From Foliamicus sp965115835 (GTDB lineage Bacteria; Pseudomonadota; Gammaproteobacteria; Steroidobacterales; Foliamicaceae): 64,000 bases of DNA. Position 1 is the stretch's first letter. Each line of letters starts with the position of its first letter. The translations under genes were made by a program, and so were the position numbers. The stretch covers positions 2,692,081-2,756,080 of the forward strand of contig OZ220471.1 in NCBI GenBank assembly GCA_965115835.1, in the 5' to 3' direction. Shown piece after piece: positions 1 to 10,887 of the stretch. The notes below the pieces were generated by a model, which was not told the origin of the DNA, made no database searches, and saw only the letters and a program-made list of their open reading frames with translations.

Positions 1-1833
<1,833 letters not shown>

Positions 1834-1880
1834 TCCCTCCGGGAACGACCCGCGCCGGGCGAAACAGGCCCGAACAAGCC

Positions 1881-1908
1881 TTGACTTCGCAGGTGAACTC
1901 CGGATAAT
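1881..1908 (+). promoter_or_regulatory. sigma70-like promoter upstream of rpsL
   Basis: TTGACT (1881-1886) and GATAAT (1903-1908), five of six consensus bases each, are separated by 16 bp. They lie in the 185-bp gap between rpoC and rpsL, placing a start near 1915. This would drive the str genes rpsL-rpsG-fusA-tuf independently of rpoC. Prediction from sequence only. Confidence 0.65.
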
Positions 1909-2018
1909 TGGCTGATTCCGGGCTTGCGGCTGAGGGACGCTGGATGGCGTGTTCCGGCAGGGCTGCAGGCACTTTGATATCCAGGGGCAAACGAGGGCGC
2001 CGGTCAGGCCAGGAAGAT

Positions 2019-2390
2019 ATGTCCACCGTCAGTCAGCTTGTGCGCAAGCCGCGTGCGCCGCGGCGCCTGAAGACCAACGTTCCGGCGCTGGAGAACAGCC
2101 CGCAGAAGCGGGGCGTATGCACGAGGGTGTACACCACCACGCCGAAGAAGCCGAACTCGGCCATGCGGAAGGTGGCGCGCGTGCGGCTCACCAACGGTTT
2201 CGAGGTCACAAGCTACATCGGCGGCGAGGGCCATAACCTGCAGGAACACTCGGTAGTGCTGATCCGCGGCGGCCGCGTAAAGGATCTTCCGGGGGTGCGC
2301 TATCACACGGTCCGCGGCACGCTGGACTGCGCCGGCGTATCCGACCGCCGTCAGGGGCGTTCCAAGTACGGCGCCAAGCGCCCGCGCTGA
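2019..2390 (+). CDS. rpsL: 30S ribosomal protein S12
   Basis: 123-residue decoding-centre protein S12. The ATG at 2019 follows an AGGAAG ribosome-binding site (2011-2016) and gives the usual length; in-frame codons further upstream would add an unrelated leader. TPKKPNSA and GGRVKDLPG carry the Lys residues whose change gives streptomycin resistance, both wild type here, and the Asp that is methylthiolated in E. coli. First gene of the str operon; rpsG follows after 12 bp. Confidence 0.98.
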   Translation: MSTVSQLVRKPRAPRRLKTNVPALENSPQKRGVCTRVYTTTPKKPNSAMRKVARVRLTNGFEVTSYIGGEGHNLQEHSVVLIRGGRVKDLPGVRYHTVRGTLDCAGVSDRRQGRSKYGAKRPR

Positions 2391-2402
2391 TCCCCGGCCG
2401 CC

Positions 2403-2882
2403 ATGTCCCGCCGCACCCGCGCCCCGAGAAGACCTGTTCTGGCCGACCCGCTGTACGGGAGCGAGCTCCTGTCGCGGTTTATCAACATGATTATGAAAAG
2501 CGGCAAGAAGTCGGTGGCGGAGAGCATCGTCTACGGCGCCATCGACGTGATCTCGAAGACCCGCAGGCAGAGCGCCGAGGAAGCGCTCGCGCTTCTGGAG
2601 CGCGGCCTGGAGAATGTCAAGCCCACGGTGGAGGTGCGTTCCCGCAGGGTGGGAGGCGCCACCTATCAGGTGCCCGTGGAAGTCCGGGCCGCCCGCCGCG
2701 ACACGCTGGCGATGCGCTGGATGATTGAGGCCGCCCGCAAGCGAAGCGAGAAGACCATGGCCGAACGCATGGCGCGGGAGCTCATGGATGCTTCCGAAAA
2801 TACCGGCGCGGCTGCGCGCCGCCGGGAGGAAACCCATCGCATGGCGGAGGCCAACAAGGCCTTCGCGCATTACCGCTGGTAG
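2403..2882 (+). CDS. rpsG: 30S ribosomal protein S7
   Basis: 159-residue S7, which nucleates assembly of the 30S head and contacts tRNA at the E site. The N-terminal SRRTRAPRR and the LYGSELLSRFINMIMKSGKKSVAE block are typical, and the length matches the shorter gammaproteobacterial form. ATG at 2403 lies 12 bp after rpsL, so translation is probably coupled. In E. coli S7 autoregulates at the rpsL-rpsG junction; here that junction is only 12 bp, and I cannot identify the equivalent RNA structure. Confidence 0.98.
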   Translation: MSRRTRAPRRPVLADPLYGSELLSRFINMIMKSGKKSVAESIVYGAIDVISKTRRQSAEEALALLERGLENVKPTVEVRSRRVGGATYQVPVEVRAARRDTLAMRWMIEAARKRSEKTMAERMARELMDASENTGAAARRREETHRMAEANKAFAHYRW

Positions 2883-2946
2883 CCCCCGGCGCCAGATCCT
2901 TGCCCGCCCGAGCGTCCTTCGGACTTCACGGTATCGGTATCGAACC

Positions 2947-5034
2947 ATGCGCGCCACGCCCATCGACCGCTACCGCAACATCGGCATCATGGCCCACATC
3001 GATGCCGGCAAGACCACGACCACCGAGCGGGTGCTGTTCTACACCGGCGTTTCACACAAGCTGGGCGAGGTCCATGACGGCGCGGCCATCATGGACTGGA
3101 TGGAGCAGGAGCAGCAACGCGGCATAACCATCACTTCGGCGGCGACCACCTGCTTCTGGAGCGGGATGCGCCGCCAGTTCCCCGAACATCGCATCAACAT
3201 CCTGGACACGCCCGGCCATGTGGACTTCACCATCGAGGTCGAGCGTTCGCTGCGGGTGCTCGACAGCGCGGTGGCGGTGTTCTGCTCGGTGGGCGGCGTG
3301 GAGCCGCAGTCGGAGACGGTGTGGCGGCAGGCCAACCGCTACAACGTGCCGCGTCTGGCCTTTATCAACAAGATGGATCGGATCGGCGCGGACTTTTTCC
3401 GCGTGGCGGAGCAGATCGAACAGCGTCTGGGCGCCAGGCCGGTGCCGGTTCAGGTGCCGATCGGCGCCGAAGCGGACTTCGCCGGGGTCGTGGACCTGGT
3501 GGAGGAGCGCGCCATCTTCTGGAGTCAGGCGGATCTCGGCGCCACCTGTCGCGAGGAGCCGATTCCCGACGATCTGGCCGGGGTTGCCGCCGAATGGCGC
3601 GAGCGCATGGTGGAGGCCGCCGTCGAGAGCGACGACGAGCTGATGGAGAAGTACGTGGGCGGCGAGCCGCTGTCCGCCGGGGAGATCCGCCGGGGCCTGC
3701 GCGCCCGCACGATCAACAACGAGATCGTGCCCGTCATGTGCGGCAGCGCTTTCCGCAACAAGGGCGTGCAGGCCATGCTCGACGGCGTGGTCCACTACCT
3801 TCCGTCTCCTGCGGAGAAACCGCCAACCGTGGGCGCGCTGTCCTCGGGCGAGACGGTCGAGCGGCGCCCGGACGACAACGAGCCGCTGGCGGCGCTGGTC
3901 TTCAAGATCGCCAACGACCCCTATGTGGGCAACCTGTCGTTCCTTCGCATGTACTCGGGCCGGCTGCGCTCGGGCGACAAGGCCCTGAACATGACCCGCG
4001 GCCGCAAGGAGCGGATCGGAAGGCTGTTGCAGATGCACGCCAACGAGCGCGCCGAAGTCGCCGAAGTGGGAGCCGGCGACATCGTCGCCGCCGTGGGCCT
4101 CAAGGAAGTCGCCACCGGCGACAGCCTGTCCGACATCGGCAAGCCGATCCTGCTGGAGAGCATCACGATCCCCGATCCGGTCATCCATGTGGCGGTGGAA
4201 GCCCGCACCCGCGCCGACCAGGAGAAGATGGCGGCGGCGCTGCAGAAGCTGGCCCGCGAAGACCCCTCGTTCAAGGTGTCCGCGGACAAGGAATCGGGCC
4301 AGACCATCATCTCCGGAATGGGCGAGCTGCACCTGGAAATCCTCGTCGACCGCATGCGCCGCGAGTTCCATGTGGAAGCCAATGTCGGCCGACCGCGCGT
4401 GTCGTACCGAGAGACGCTCCGGGGCACGGTGGAGCAGGAGGGCCGCTTCGTTCGCCAGACCGGCGGGCGCGGCCAGTTCGGCCATGTGTTCCTGCGCCTC
4501 GAGCCGCTGGCGCCCGGGGGGGGCTACGAATTCGTCAACAAGATCTCCGGCGGCGTAATCCCCGGGGAATTCATTCCGGCGGTGGACAAGGGTGTGCGGC
4601 AACAGATGGCCGAAGGCGTGCTCGGCGGTTACCCGGTGGTCGATGTGCGCGTAACCCTCTATGACGGTTCCTTCCACGAGGTGGATTCCAGCGAGGTGGC
4701 CTTCCGGGTGGCGGCCCAGCAGGCCTTTCGCGAGGGAATGAAACGCGCTCGACCGATCCTGCTCGAGCCTTCCATGAAGATCGAGGTGGTTACGCCCGAC
4801 GACTACATGGGCGACGTGAGCGCCGATCTCAAGCGCCGCCGGGGCGAGTTCCACAGCATGGAGGAATCGCCGTCAGGCAAGGTGGTGCGCGGCGAGGCGC
4901 CACTGGCTGAAATGTTCGGCTACGCCACCTCCCTGCGCTCGATGTCGCAGGGCCGCGCCACCTATTCGATGGAATTTTGCCGTTACACTCCCGTTCCCGC
5001 CAGGGTGGCGGCGAACCTCGTGACTACCGGCTGA
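2947..5034 (+). CDS. fusA: Elongation factor G
   Basis: 695-residue translocation GTPase. G1 is AHIDAGKTT (residues 16-24), G3 is DTPGH (87-91) and G4 is NKMD (141-144); the C-terminal EF-G domains IV and V continue to the TTG stop region. The ATG at 2947 gives MRATPIDRYRNIGIMAHIDAGK, matching the family N-terminus; the frame is open further upstream through rpsG, but that part is rpsG out of frame. The ribosome-binding site is weak. Third gene of the str operon, 64 bp after rpsG. Confidence 0.98.
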   Translation: MRATPIDRYRNIGIMAHIDAGKTTTTERVLFYTGVSHKLGEVHDGAAIMDWMEQEQQRGITITSAATTCFWSGMRRQFPEHRINILDTPGHVDFTIEVERSLRVLDSAVAVFCSVGGVEPQSETVWRQANRYNVPRLAFINKMDRIGADFFRVAEQIEQRLGARPVPVQVPIGAEADFAGVVDLVEERAIFWSQADLGATCREEPIPDDLAGVAAEWRERMVEAAVESDDELMEKYVGGEPLSAGEIRRGLRARTINNEIVPVMCGSAFRNKGVQAMLDGVVHYLPSPAEKPPTVGALSSGETVERRPDDNEPLAALVFKIANDPYVGNLSFLRMYSGRLRSGDKALNMTRGRKERIGRLLQMHANERAEVAEVGAGDIVAAVGLKEVATGDSLSDIGKPILLESITIPDPVIHVAVEARTRADQEKMAAALQKLAREDPSFKVSADKESGQTIISGMGELHLEILVDRMRREFHVEANVGRPRVSYRETLRGTVEQEGRFVRQTGGRGQFGHVFLRLEPLAPGGGYEFVNKISGGVIPGEFIPAVDKGVRQQMAEGVLGGYPVVDVRVTLYDGSFHEVDSSEVAFRVAAQQAFREGMKRARPILLEPSMKIEVVTPDDYMGDVSADLKRRRGEFHSMEESPSGKVVRGEAPLAEMFGYATSLRSMSQGRATYSMEFCRYTPVPARVAANLVTTG

Positions 5035-5064
5035 GGAAGACCGACTTCAAGGAGCAAAACACCG

Positions 5065-6255
5065 ATGGCCAAGTTGAAATTCGAGCGGACCAAGCCGCAT
5101 GTGAACGTAGGTACGATAGGTCATGTGGATCATGGCAAGACGACGTTGACGGCGGCGTTGACGCGGATCATGGCGCTTCGTCATGGAGGCGAAGTCAAGG
5201 CTTTTGACGAGATTGACAATGCTCCCGAGGAGCGTGAGCGGGGGATCACGATTGCGACGGCGCATGTGGAGTATGAGAGTGCGAGTCGTCACTATGCGCA
5301 TGTGGACTGTCCGGGACATGCGGACTATGTGAAGAACATGATTACGGGAGCGGCGCAGATGGACGGTGCGGTGTTGGTTGTGAGTGCTGCGGACGGTCCG
5401 ATGCCGCAGACTCGCGAGCACATTTTGCTGGCTCGTCAGGTGGGTGTTCCGCATATTGTGGTGTATCTGAACAAGTCGGACATGGTGGACGATGACGAGT
5501 TGCTGGAGTTGGTGGAGTTGGAGGTTCGCGACTTGTTGTCGCAGTATGATTTTCCGGGGGATGACACTCCGGTGATTATTGGCAGTGCGTTGCAGGCTCT
5601 CGAAGGTGTTGAAGGGGATCGGGGCGTGGGTAGCGTTCAGGCGCTGGTGGAGGCGATGGACAGTTATATACCCGAGCCGGAGCGTGCGGTGGACGGTGCA
5701 TTTCTGATGCCGATTGAGGATGTATTTTCGATAGCGGGTCGTGGCACGGTGGTGACGGGTCGTGTGGAGCGTGGTGTGATTCGTGTGGGCGAGGAGGTTG
5801 AGATTGTGGGGATCAGCGACACTTCGCGAACCACTTGTACGGGCGTGGAGATGTTTCGCAAGTTGCTGGATGAAGGTCGCGCGGGCGACAATGTGGGTGT
5901 GTTGTTGAGGGGAGTCAAGCGCACCGAGGTAGAGCGGGGTCAGGTGTTGTCGCGTCCGGGTTCGATCACGCCGCACACTCGGTTCGAGGCGGAGGTGTAT
6001 GTGTTGACCAAGGAGGAGGGGGGTCGTCACACGCCGTTTTTCCGGGGTTATCGCCCGCAGTTTTATTTTCGGACCACGGATGTGACGGGCGCGGTGACCT
6101 TGCCGGCGGAGACCGAGATGGTGATGCCGGGCGACAACATTCGCATGGAGGTGGAGTTGATTTCCCCGATTGCGATGGAGGACGGCTTGCGCTTTGCCAT
6201 CCGCGAAGGCGGACGAACCGTGGGCGCCGGAGTCGTCGCCAGGGTGATGGAGTAA
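5065..6255 (+). CDS. tuf: Elongation factor Tu
   Basis: 396-residue EF-Tu delivering aminoacyl-tRNA to the ribosome. G1 is GHVDHGKT (residues 19-26), followed by DCPGHADYVKNM and NKSD. An AAGGAG site precedes the ATG. Codon use from about 5095 to 6170 is unlike every neighbour: many TTG, GTG, GGT, CGT and GAT codons and few C-ending ones, while the first and last few dozen bases look like the rest of the region. This may reflect gene conversion with another tuf copy, transfer, or selection on a very highly expressed gene. Confidence 0.98.
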   Translation: MAKLKFERTKPHVNVGTIGHVDHGKTTLTAALTRIMALRHGGEVKAFDEIDNAPEERERGITIATAHVEYESASRHYAHVDCPGHADYVKNMITGAAQMDGAVLVVSAADGPMPQTREHILLARQVGVPHIVVYLNKSDMVDDDELLELVELEVRDLLSQYDFPGDDTPVIIGSALQALEGVEGDRGVGSVQALVEAMDSYIPEPERAVDGAFLMPIEDVFSIAGRGTVVTGRVERGVIRVGEEVEIVGISDTSRTTCTGVEMFRKLLDEGRAGDNVGVLLRGVKRTEVERGQVLSRPGSITPHTRFEAEVYVLTKEEGGRHTPFFRGYRPQFYFRTTDVTGAVTLPAETEMVMPGDNIRMEVELISPIAMEDGLRFAIREGGRTVGAGVVARVME

Positions 6256-6261
6256 ACGAAC

Positions 6262-6576
6262 ATGGCCGAACCGCAGAACATCCGCATTCGTCTCAAGGCT
6301 TTCGACCATCGTCTGATCGACTCGTCGGCCCGCGAGATCGTCGAGACCGCCCGCCGTACGGGCGCCAAGGTGCTGGGACCGGTGCCGCTTCCCACCCGCA
6401 AGGAGCGCTTTACCGTCCTGATCTCTCCGCACGTCAACAAGGATGCGCGGGACCAGTACGAATTGCGCACCCACAAGCGGCTTCTCGACATCATCGACCC
6501 CAGCGACAAGACGGTGGACGCGCTGATGAAACTGGAGCTTCCCGCCGGTGTCGATGCGCAAATCCGCTTGAATTAG
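6262..6576 (+). CDS. rpsJ: 30S ribosomal protein S10
   Basis: 104-residue S10/NusE, part of the 30S head and of the NusB-NusE antitermination complex. IRIRLKAFDHRLIDSSAREIV at the start and the ELRTHKRLLDI block are characteristic. It starts 6 bp after tuf, so the str and S10 operons are physically joined as in Pseudomonas-like genomes. A promoter-like sequence sits at its 3' end, ahead of rplC. Confidence 0.97.
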   Translation: MAEPQNIRIRLKAFDHRLIDSSAREIVETARRTGAKVLGPVPLPTRKERFTVLISPHVNKDARDQYELRTHKRLLDIIDPSDKTVDALMKLELPAGVDAQIRLN

Positions 6577-6596
6577 GTTTCCACGCAGGATAAAAT
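6568..6596 (+). promoter_or_regulatory. sigma70-like promoter between rpsJ and rplC
   Basis: TTGAAT (6568-6573) overlaps the last codons of rpsJ; TAAAAT (6591-6596) follows at 17-bp spacing. The 78-bp rpsJ-rplC gap is the longest between rpsJ and secY, so this could be an internal promoter for rplC onward. It contains no convincing terminator hairpin. Prediction only. Confidence 0.5.
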
Positions 6597-6654
6597 TGTT
6601 GGTCTTTCCCTCGCTGCCTGTCAGGCGGGGGCTTACTTTTCCGGAGCCATAGGC

Positions 6655-7308
6655 ATGAGTATTGGCCTGATCGGCCAGAAACGGGGGATGATGCGCCTGT
6701 TCACGAAGGAAGGAGCCAGTGTGCCTGTCACCGTGATCGAGGCCAGCCCCAACCGCGTGACCCGGCGCCGCACCCCGGAGAAGGACGGCTATGCCGCGAT
6801 CCAGGTGACGGTAGGCAAGGCGCGCAAGGCGCCCGGCAGGGCGCTGGTCGGCCAGTATGCGTCCCGGACGCCCGGCAACGGGCTTTACGAGCATCGTCTG
6901 GGCGACCCCGCCCAGCTTGAGGAATACGCGCCGGGTTCGGAGCTTACCGTGGCCCTGTTCTGCCCGGGCCAGCGCGTGGATGTGACCGGAACCACCATCG
7001 GCAAGGGCTATGCCGGCGCCATCAAGCGCCACAACTTTCGCAGCCAGGACGCTACCCACGGCAATTCCAAGGCGCACCGGGCGCCGGGTTCGATCGGCCA
7101 GAACCAGACTCCGGGCCGAGTGTTCAAGGGCAAGAAGATGTCCGGGCACATGGGAGCAGTGAGACGAACGGTCCAGAACCTCGAAGTGGTGCGCATCGAC
7201 GAGCAGCGCGATCTCATTCTCGTCAAGGGCAGTATTCCGGGGCACGCCACGGGTCGTGTGCTGGTGCGCCCTGCTGTCAAGATGCCGGCCCGGCCCCAAC
7301 AGGGTTAG
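6655..7308 (+). CDS. rplC: 50S ribosomal protein L3
   Basis: 217-residue L3, an early assembly protein near the peptidyl-transferase centre. MSIGLIGQKRGMMRLF at the N-terminus and the loop GQNQTPGRVFKGKKMSGHMG are diagnostic; the Gln in that loop is methylated by PrmB in E. coli. ATG at 6655 gives normal length. It begins the run rplC-rplD-rplW-rplB. Confidence 0.98.
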   Translation: MSIGLIGQKRGMMRLFTKEGASVPVTVIEASPNRVTRRRTPEKDGYAAIQVTVGKARKAPGRALVGQYASRTPGNGLYEHRLGDPAQLEEYAPGSELTVALFCPGQRVDVTGTTIGKGYAGAIKRHNFRSQDATHGNSKAHRAPGSIGQNQTPGRVFKGKKMSGHMGAVRRTVQNLEVVRIDEQRDLILVKGSIPGHATGRVLVRPAVKMPARPQQG

Positions 7309-7311
7309 CCC

Positions 7312-7968
7312 ATGAACGCAGCGGTCGCAGAGACAGAAGGGCAGTCGGAAATTCCGGCCGTTGCGCAGCCGGAAAGGCAGCCTGCAAGAAAGGTTCGCAA
7401 GCCTTTCGCCGCCGATGTCCCGTTCAACGAGCCCCTGGTCCACCAGGCGGTCGTGGCGTGGCTGGCTGGCGCGCGGCAGGGCTCCAGGGCGCAGAAGAAC
7501 CGTTCCGCTGTCCGCGGCGGCGGCGCCAAGCCCTGGCGCCAGAAAGGCACCGGGCGCGCCCGCGCCGGAACGCGCTCCAGCCCGATATGGGTTGGCGGCG
7601 GGCGCGCGTTCCCGGCTTCGCCGCGCTCCTTCGCAAGGAAGATCAACCGCAAGATGTACCGCGGCGCCATGCGCTGCCTGCTCGCGGAAGCGGCTCGTCG
7701 CCAGCGGCTCGCCGTGGTCCGCACGCTTGCGCCCCCCGATCACCGCACGGCCTCGGCCGTGGCCCTGCTTGAGGCGCTCGATTTTTCCGGCGGTCTGATC
7801 GTGGTCGAGTCCCGCGAGCGGTATCCGGAGCTTTGCCTGGGCGTCCGCAATCTGCCCCATGTGGATATCACCGATGTGCGCGCAATCAATCCCGCGGCGC
7901 TCGCCGGAGGACACCCGATGCTGTTCACCGAAGGGGCGTTCGAGCAATTGCAGGAACGTTTGCAATGA
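7312..7968 (+). CDS. rplD: 50S ribosomal protein L4
   Basis: 218-residue L4, lining the exit tunnel; in E. coli it also represses the S10 operon. The conserved loop GGGAKPWRQKGTGRARAGTRSSP is present. The N-terminus (about 20 residues, AVAETEGQSEIPAV) is slightly extended relative to E. coli. It starts 3 bp after rplC and its stop overlaps the rplW start (ATGA). Confidence 0.97.
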   Translation: MNAAVAETEGQSEIPAVAQPERQPARKVRKPFAADVPFNEPLVHQAVVAWLAGARQGSRAQKNRSAVRGGGAKPWRQKGTGRARAGTRSSPIWVGGGRAFPASPRSFARKINRKMYRGAMRCLLAEAARRQRLAVVRTLAPPDHRTASAVALLEALDFSGGLIVVESRERYPELCLGVRNLPHVDITDVRAINPAALAGGHPMLFTEGAFEQLQERLQ

Positions 7969-8279
7969 GCGCCGCGGCGCTTTCCCAACGCCTTTTTGAT
8001 GTCATCAGGGCGCCGCACCTGTCGGAAAAGGCCCTCAAGCTTGCCGAGCGTGGGGAGCGCAAGCAGCTGGCTTTCCGGGTGGCTGTTGGCGCCACCAAGA
8101 CCGAGATCGCCGCAGCGGTGCGCAAGGTGTTCGATGTCGAGGTGGATTCGGTTGCGGTGCTCAACTGCAAGGGCAAGGTCAAGCGCCGGGGCGCCACCCT
8201 TGGCCGCAGGCCGTCCTGGAAGAAGGCGTACGTCACTCTGGCTGCAGGCCAGGACCTCGACTTCGTGGCCGGGGATTAG
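7965..8279 (+). CDS. rplW: 50S ribosomal protein L23
   Basis: 104-residue L23, the docking site for trigger factor and SRP at the tunnel exit. The start MSAAALSQRLFDVIRAPHLSEK is typical, and the ATG at 7965 overlaps the rplD stop by ATGA. The usual basic loop (KGKVKRRGATLGRRPSWKKAYVTL) is present. The upstream open frame is rplD read out of frame. Confidence 0.97.
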   Translation: MSAAALSQRLFDVIRAPHLSEKALKLAERGERKQLAFRVAVGATKTEIAAAVRKVFDVEVDSVAVLNCKGKVKRRGATLGRRPSWKKAYVTLAAGQDLDFVAGD

Positions 8280-8292
8280 GGGGGAGTCGACC

Positions 8293-9120
8293 ATGGCGCT
8301 CAAGCCTCTCAAGCCCACTTCTGCCGGACAGCGCTTCGCGGTGCGCGTGGTCACGCCCGAATTGCACAAGGGCGCCCCCTGGGCGCCGCTGACCCGGCCG
8401 CTGCCCGGCCGCGGAGGGCGCAACAACGCAGGGCGCATCACCACCCGCCATCGCGGCGGCGGCCACAAGCGCCGCTACCGCATCATCGATTTCCGTCGCA
8501 ACAAGGACGGCGTCCCGGCGCGCGTGGAGCGTCTCGAATACGATCCCAACCGCAGCGCCCATCTGGCGCTTCTGGTGTATGCCGACGGCGAGCGCCGCTA
8601 CATCCTGGCGCCCAGGGGGGTTGAGCAGGGCCAGCAACTGCTTTCCGGAATGGACGCCCCGATCCGCGCCGGCAACTCCCTTCCGCTGAGTCGCATCCCG
8701 CTGGGCACGCAGATTCACAACGTCGAAATGAAGCCCGGCAAGGGCGGCCAACTGGCCCGCGCCGCCGGCATGTCGGCGCAACTGGTGGCCCGCGAGGGCG
8801 CGTATGTCACGCTGCGCATGCGCTCGGGCGAAATGCGCAAGGCGCCGGCGGCCTGCCGGGCCACCATCGGCGAGGTCGGCAACGGCCAGCATGGCCTGCG
8901 CAAGGACGGCAAGGCGGGCGTAAAGCGATGGCGGGGCGTTCGTCCCACCGTTCGCGGCGTGGCCATGAACCCGGTCGATCATCCGCACGGCGGCGGCGAG
9001 GGCCGTTCCTCCGGCGGCCGCCATCCGGTCAGTCCCTGGGGCGTGCCCACCAAGGGCTACCGCACCCGTCGCCGCAAGGGCGTCGAGCGCCTGATCGTGC
9101 GCCGCCGCAAGAGTCGTTAG
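8293..9120 (+). CDS. rplB: 50S ribosomal protein L2
   Basis: 275-residue L2, required for subunit association and peptidyl-transferase assembly. The block MNPVDHPHGGGEGRSSGGR, with the conserved His near the catalytic centre, and the C-terminal KGYRTRRRKG are intact. ATG at 8293 follows GGGGAGT and gives the family N-terminus MALKPLKPTSAGQR. 13 bp after rplW. Confidence 0.98.
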   Translation: MALKPLKPTSAGQRFAVRVVTPELHKGAPWAPLTRPLPGRGGRNNAGRITTRHRGGGHKRRYRIIDFRRNKDGVPARVERLEYDPNRSAHLALLVYADGERRYILAPRGVEQGQQLLSGMDAPIRAGNSLPLSRIPLGTQIHNVEMKPGKGGQLARAAGMSAQLVAREGAYVTLRMRSGEMRKAPAACRATIGEVGNGQHGLRKDGKAGVKRWRGVRPTVRGVAMNPVDHPHGGGEGRSSGGRHPVSPWGVPTKGYRTRRRKGVERLIVRRRKSR

Positions 9121-9135
9121 GCCAGGGAGCCGCTC

Positions 9136-9408
9136 ATGCCCCGTTCCCTGCGCAAAGGCCCCTTTGTGGATCTGCACCTGATGAAGAAGGTGGAGGTTGC
9201 CGCCGCCAACCGCAGTCCGCGGCCGATCAGAACCTGGTCGCGCCGCTCGATGATCATCCCGGACATGGTGGGGCTCACGATTGCGGTGCATAACGGCCGC
9301 GACCACATCCCCATCCTGATCTCGGAGAACATGGTGGGCCACAAGCTCGGCGAGTTCTCGCCCACACGCGCCTTCCGCGGTCATTCCGGCGACCGCAAGA
9401 CCAAGTAG
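9136..9408 (+). CDS. rpsS: 30S ribosomal protein S19
   Basis: 90-residue S19 of the 30S head. MPRSLRKGPFVDLHLMKKV and HNGRDHIPILISENMVGHKLGEF are diagnostic. 15 bp downstream of rplB with a GGGAGC site. Length is normal for the family. Confidence 0.97.
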   Translation: MPRSLRKGPFVDLHLMKKVEVAAANRSPRPIRTWSRRSMIIPDMVGLTIAVHNGRDHIPILISENMVGHKLGEFSPTRAFRGHSGDRKTK

Positions 9409-9428
9409 GGGCGGCGGAGGTCCTTGTC

Positions 9429-9761
9429 ATGGAAGTATCCGCCCGCCTGCGATTCGCCCGCATCTCCACGCGCAAGACGCGCTTGGCTGCCGGTCTCGTT
9501 CGCGGTCGCGCCGTGGAGGAGGCCGCCAACGCCCTGGCCCATACGCCGCGCCGCGCCGCGCATGTCCTGGGCAAGGTGCTGAACTCGGCGATTGCCAACG
9601 CGCAGACCAACTTCGGCGCGGACATCGACGAGCTTCGCGTCAGCGAAGTGCTGGTGGACGAGGCCAAGTCATTGCGGCGCTATCGCGCCAGGGCCCGCGG
9701 TCGCGGCGCGCGCATCCTCAAGCCCCAGACGCACATCAGCGTTACCGTGTCCGACGAATAG
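9429..9761 (+). CDS. rplV: 50S ribosomal protein L22
   Basis: 110-residue L22; its beta-hairpin reaches into the exit tunnel near the macrolide site (ARARGRGARILKPQTHI here). RLRFARISTRKTRLAAGLVRG resembles the usual N-terminal block. A GGAGGTCC site precedes the ATG at 9429. 20 bp after rpsS. Confidence 0.97.
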   Translation: MEVSARLRFARISTRKTRLAAGLVRGRAVEEAANALAHTPRRAAHVLGKVLNSAIANAQTNFGADIDELRVSEVLVDEAKSLRRYRARARGRGARILKPQTHISVTVSDE

Positions 9762-9769
9762 GCGGCGGC

Positions 9770-10477
9770 ATGGGCCAGAAAGTCAATCCTATCGGCATCC
9801 GGCTGGGCATTTCGCGGCCCTGGTCGTCGGTGTGGTACGCCGACTCGGAGACCTTCCCGTCGCTGGTGGAATCCGACTACCGGATCCGCGAGATGCTGAG
9901 AAAGCGGCTGAAGGATGCCGCAGTCAGCCACGTCGACATCGAGCGGCACCGCGAGAGCGCCCAGATCAAGATTCACACCGCGCGCCCCGGAACCGTGATC
10001 GGCAAGAAGGGCGAGGATATCGAGCGGCTCCGCCGCGATCTGGCCAGGCTCGTCGGCGCCCAGCTTCACCAGGTGCGCGTGAACATCAACGAGATCAAGA
10101 AGCCCGAGCTCCACGCCCGTCTGGTGGCTGAGAACATCGCCTCGCAGCTCGAGCGTCGCGTCATGTTCCGCCGCGCCATGCGCCGTGCGGTGAGCACCAC
10201 CATGCGGCTGGGCGCCCAGGGGATCAAGGTCAAGGTTTCCGGCCGTCTGAACGGCGCGGAAATCGCCCGCTCGGAGTGGTACCGCGAAGGTCGGGTGCCC
10301 TTGCACACCTTTCGCGCCGACATCGACTACGGGTTGGCGGAGGCCTTCACCACCTACGGCGTGGTGGGCGTCAAGGTGTGGATATTCCGGGGCGAGAAGA
10401 GTTCTCCGCAGGATGCTCCCGCCACCGCCGAGGCTTCAACAGGCGGTGAGCAGGCCGCCCAGGCAACGCCGTCATGA
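9770..10477 (+). CDS. rpsC: 30S ribosomal protein S3
   Basis: 235-residue S3 at the mRNA entry site. MGQKVNPIGIRLGI is the universal start; a KH domain with the GKKG loop (GTVIGKKGEDIERLR) follows, then the S3 C-terminal domain. The last ~20 residues are an Ala/Gln-rich extension, common in proteobacteria. It overlaps rplP by ATGA. Confidence 0.98.
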   Translation: MGQKVNPIGIRLGISRPWSSVWYADSETFPSLVESDYRIREMLRKRLKDAAVSHVDIERHRESAQIKIHTARPGTVIGKKGEDIERLRRDLARLVGAQLHQVRVNINEIKKPELHARLVAENIASQLERRVMFRRAMRRAVSTTMRLGAQGIKVKVSGRLNGAEIARSEWYREGRVPLHTFRADIDYGLAEAFTTYGVVGVKVWIFRGEKSSPQDAPATAEASTGGEQAAQATPS

Positions 10478-10887
10478 TGCAGCCAAAGCGCACCAGGTAT
10501 CGCAAGATGCACAAGGGCCGCAATCGCGGTCTGGCCCAGCGCGGCAATTTCGTGGCCTTCGGCGAATTCGGCCTCAAGGCCGTCACCCGGGGGCGACTCA
10601 CCGCGCGCCAGATCGAGGCCGCCCGTCGTGCGCTTACCCGCCGTGTGCGTCGTGGCGGCAAGGTATGGATCCGCGTCTTTCCGGACAAGCCCATCACCCA
10701 GAAGCCGCTGGAAGTTCGCCAGGGCAAGGGCAAGGGCAATGTCGAATACTGGGTTGCGCTGGTTCAGCCCGGTCGAATGCTCTACGAAATCGAGGGCGTG
10801 TCCGAGCCGCTGGCTCGCGAGGCCTTCCGGCTGGCCTCCTCCAAGCTTCCGGTGGATGCCGTTTTTGTACACAGACAACGGCAATGA
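10474..10887 (+). CDS. rplP: 50S ribosomal protein L16
   Basis: 137-residue L16, near the A site and the 5S rRNA. MMQPKRTRYRKMHKGRNRGLAQRGN and RVFPDKPITQKPLEVRQGKGKG are diagnostic. ATG overlaps the rpsC stop, and its own stop overlaps the rpmC start, so the three genes are translationally coupled. Confidence 0.98.
   Translation: MMQPKRTRYRKMHKGRNRGLAQRGNFVAFGEFGLKAVTRGRLTARQIEAARRALTRRVRRGGKVWIRVFPDKPITQKPLEVRQGKGKGNVEYWVALVQPGRMLYEIEGVSEPLAREAFRLASSKLPVDAVFVHRQRQ

Noticed and set aside
5047..7965. 972-codon open frame on the - strand
   Set aside because: Spans the opposite strand of tuf, rpsJ, rplC and rplD, all certain genes.
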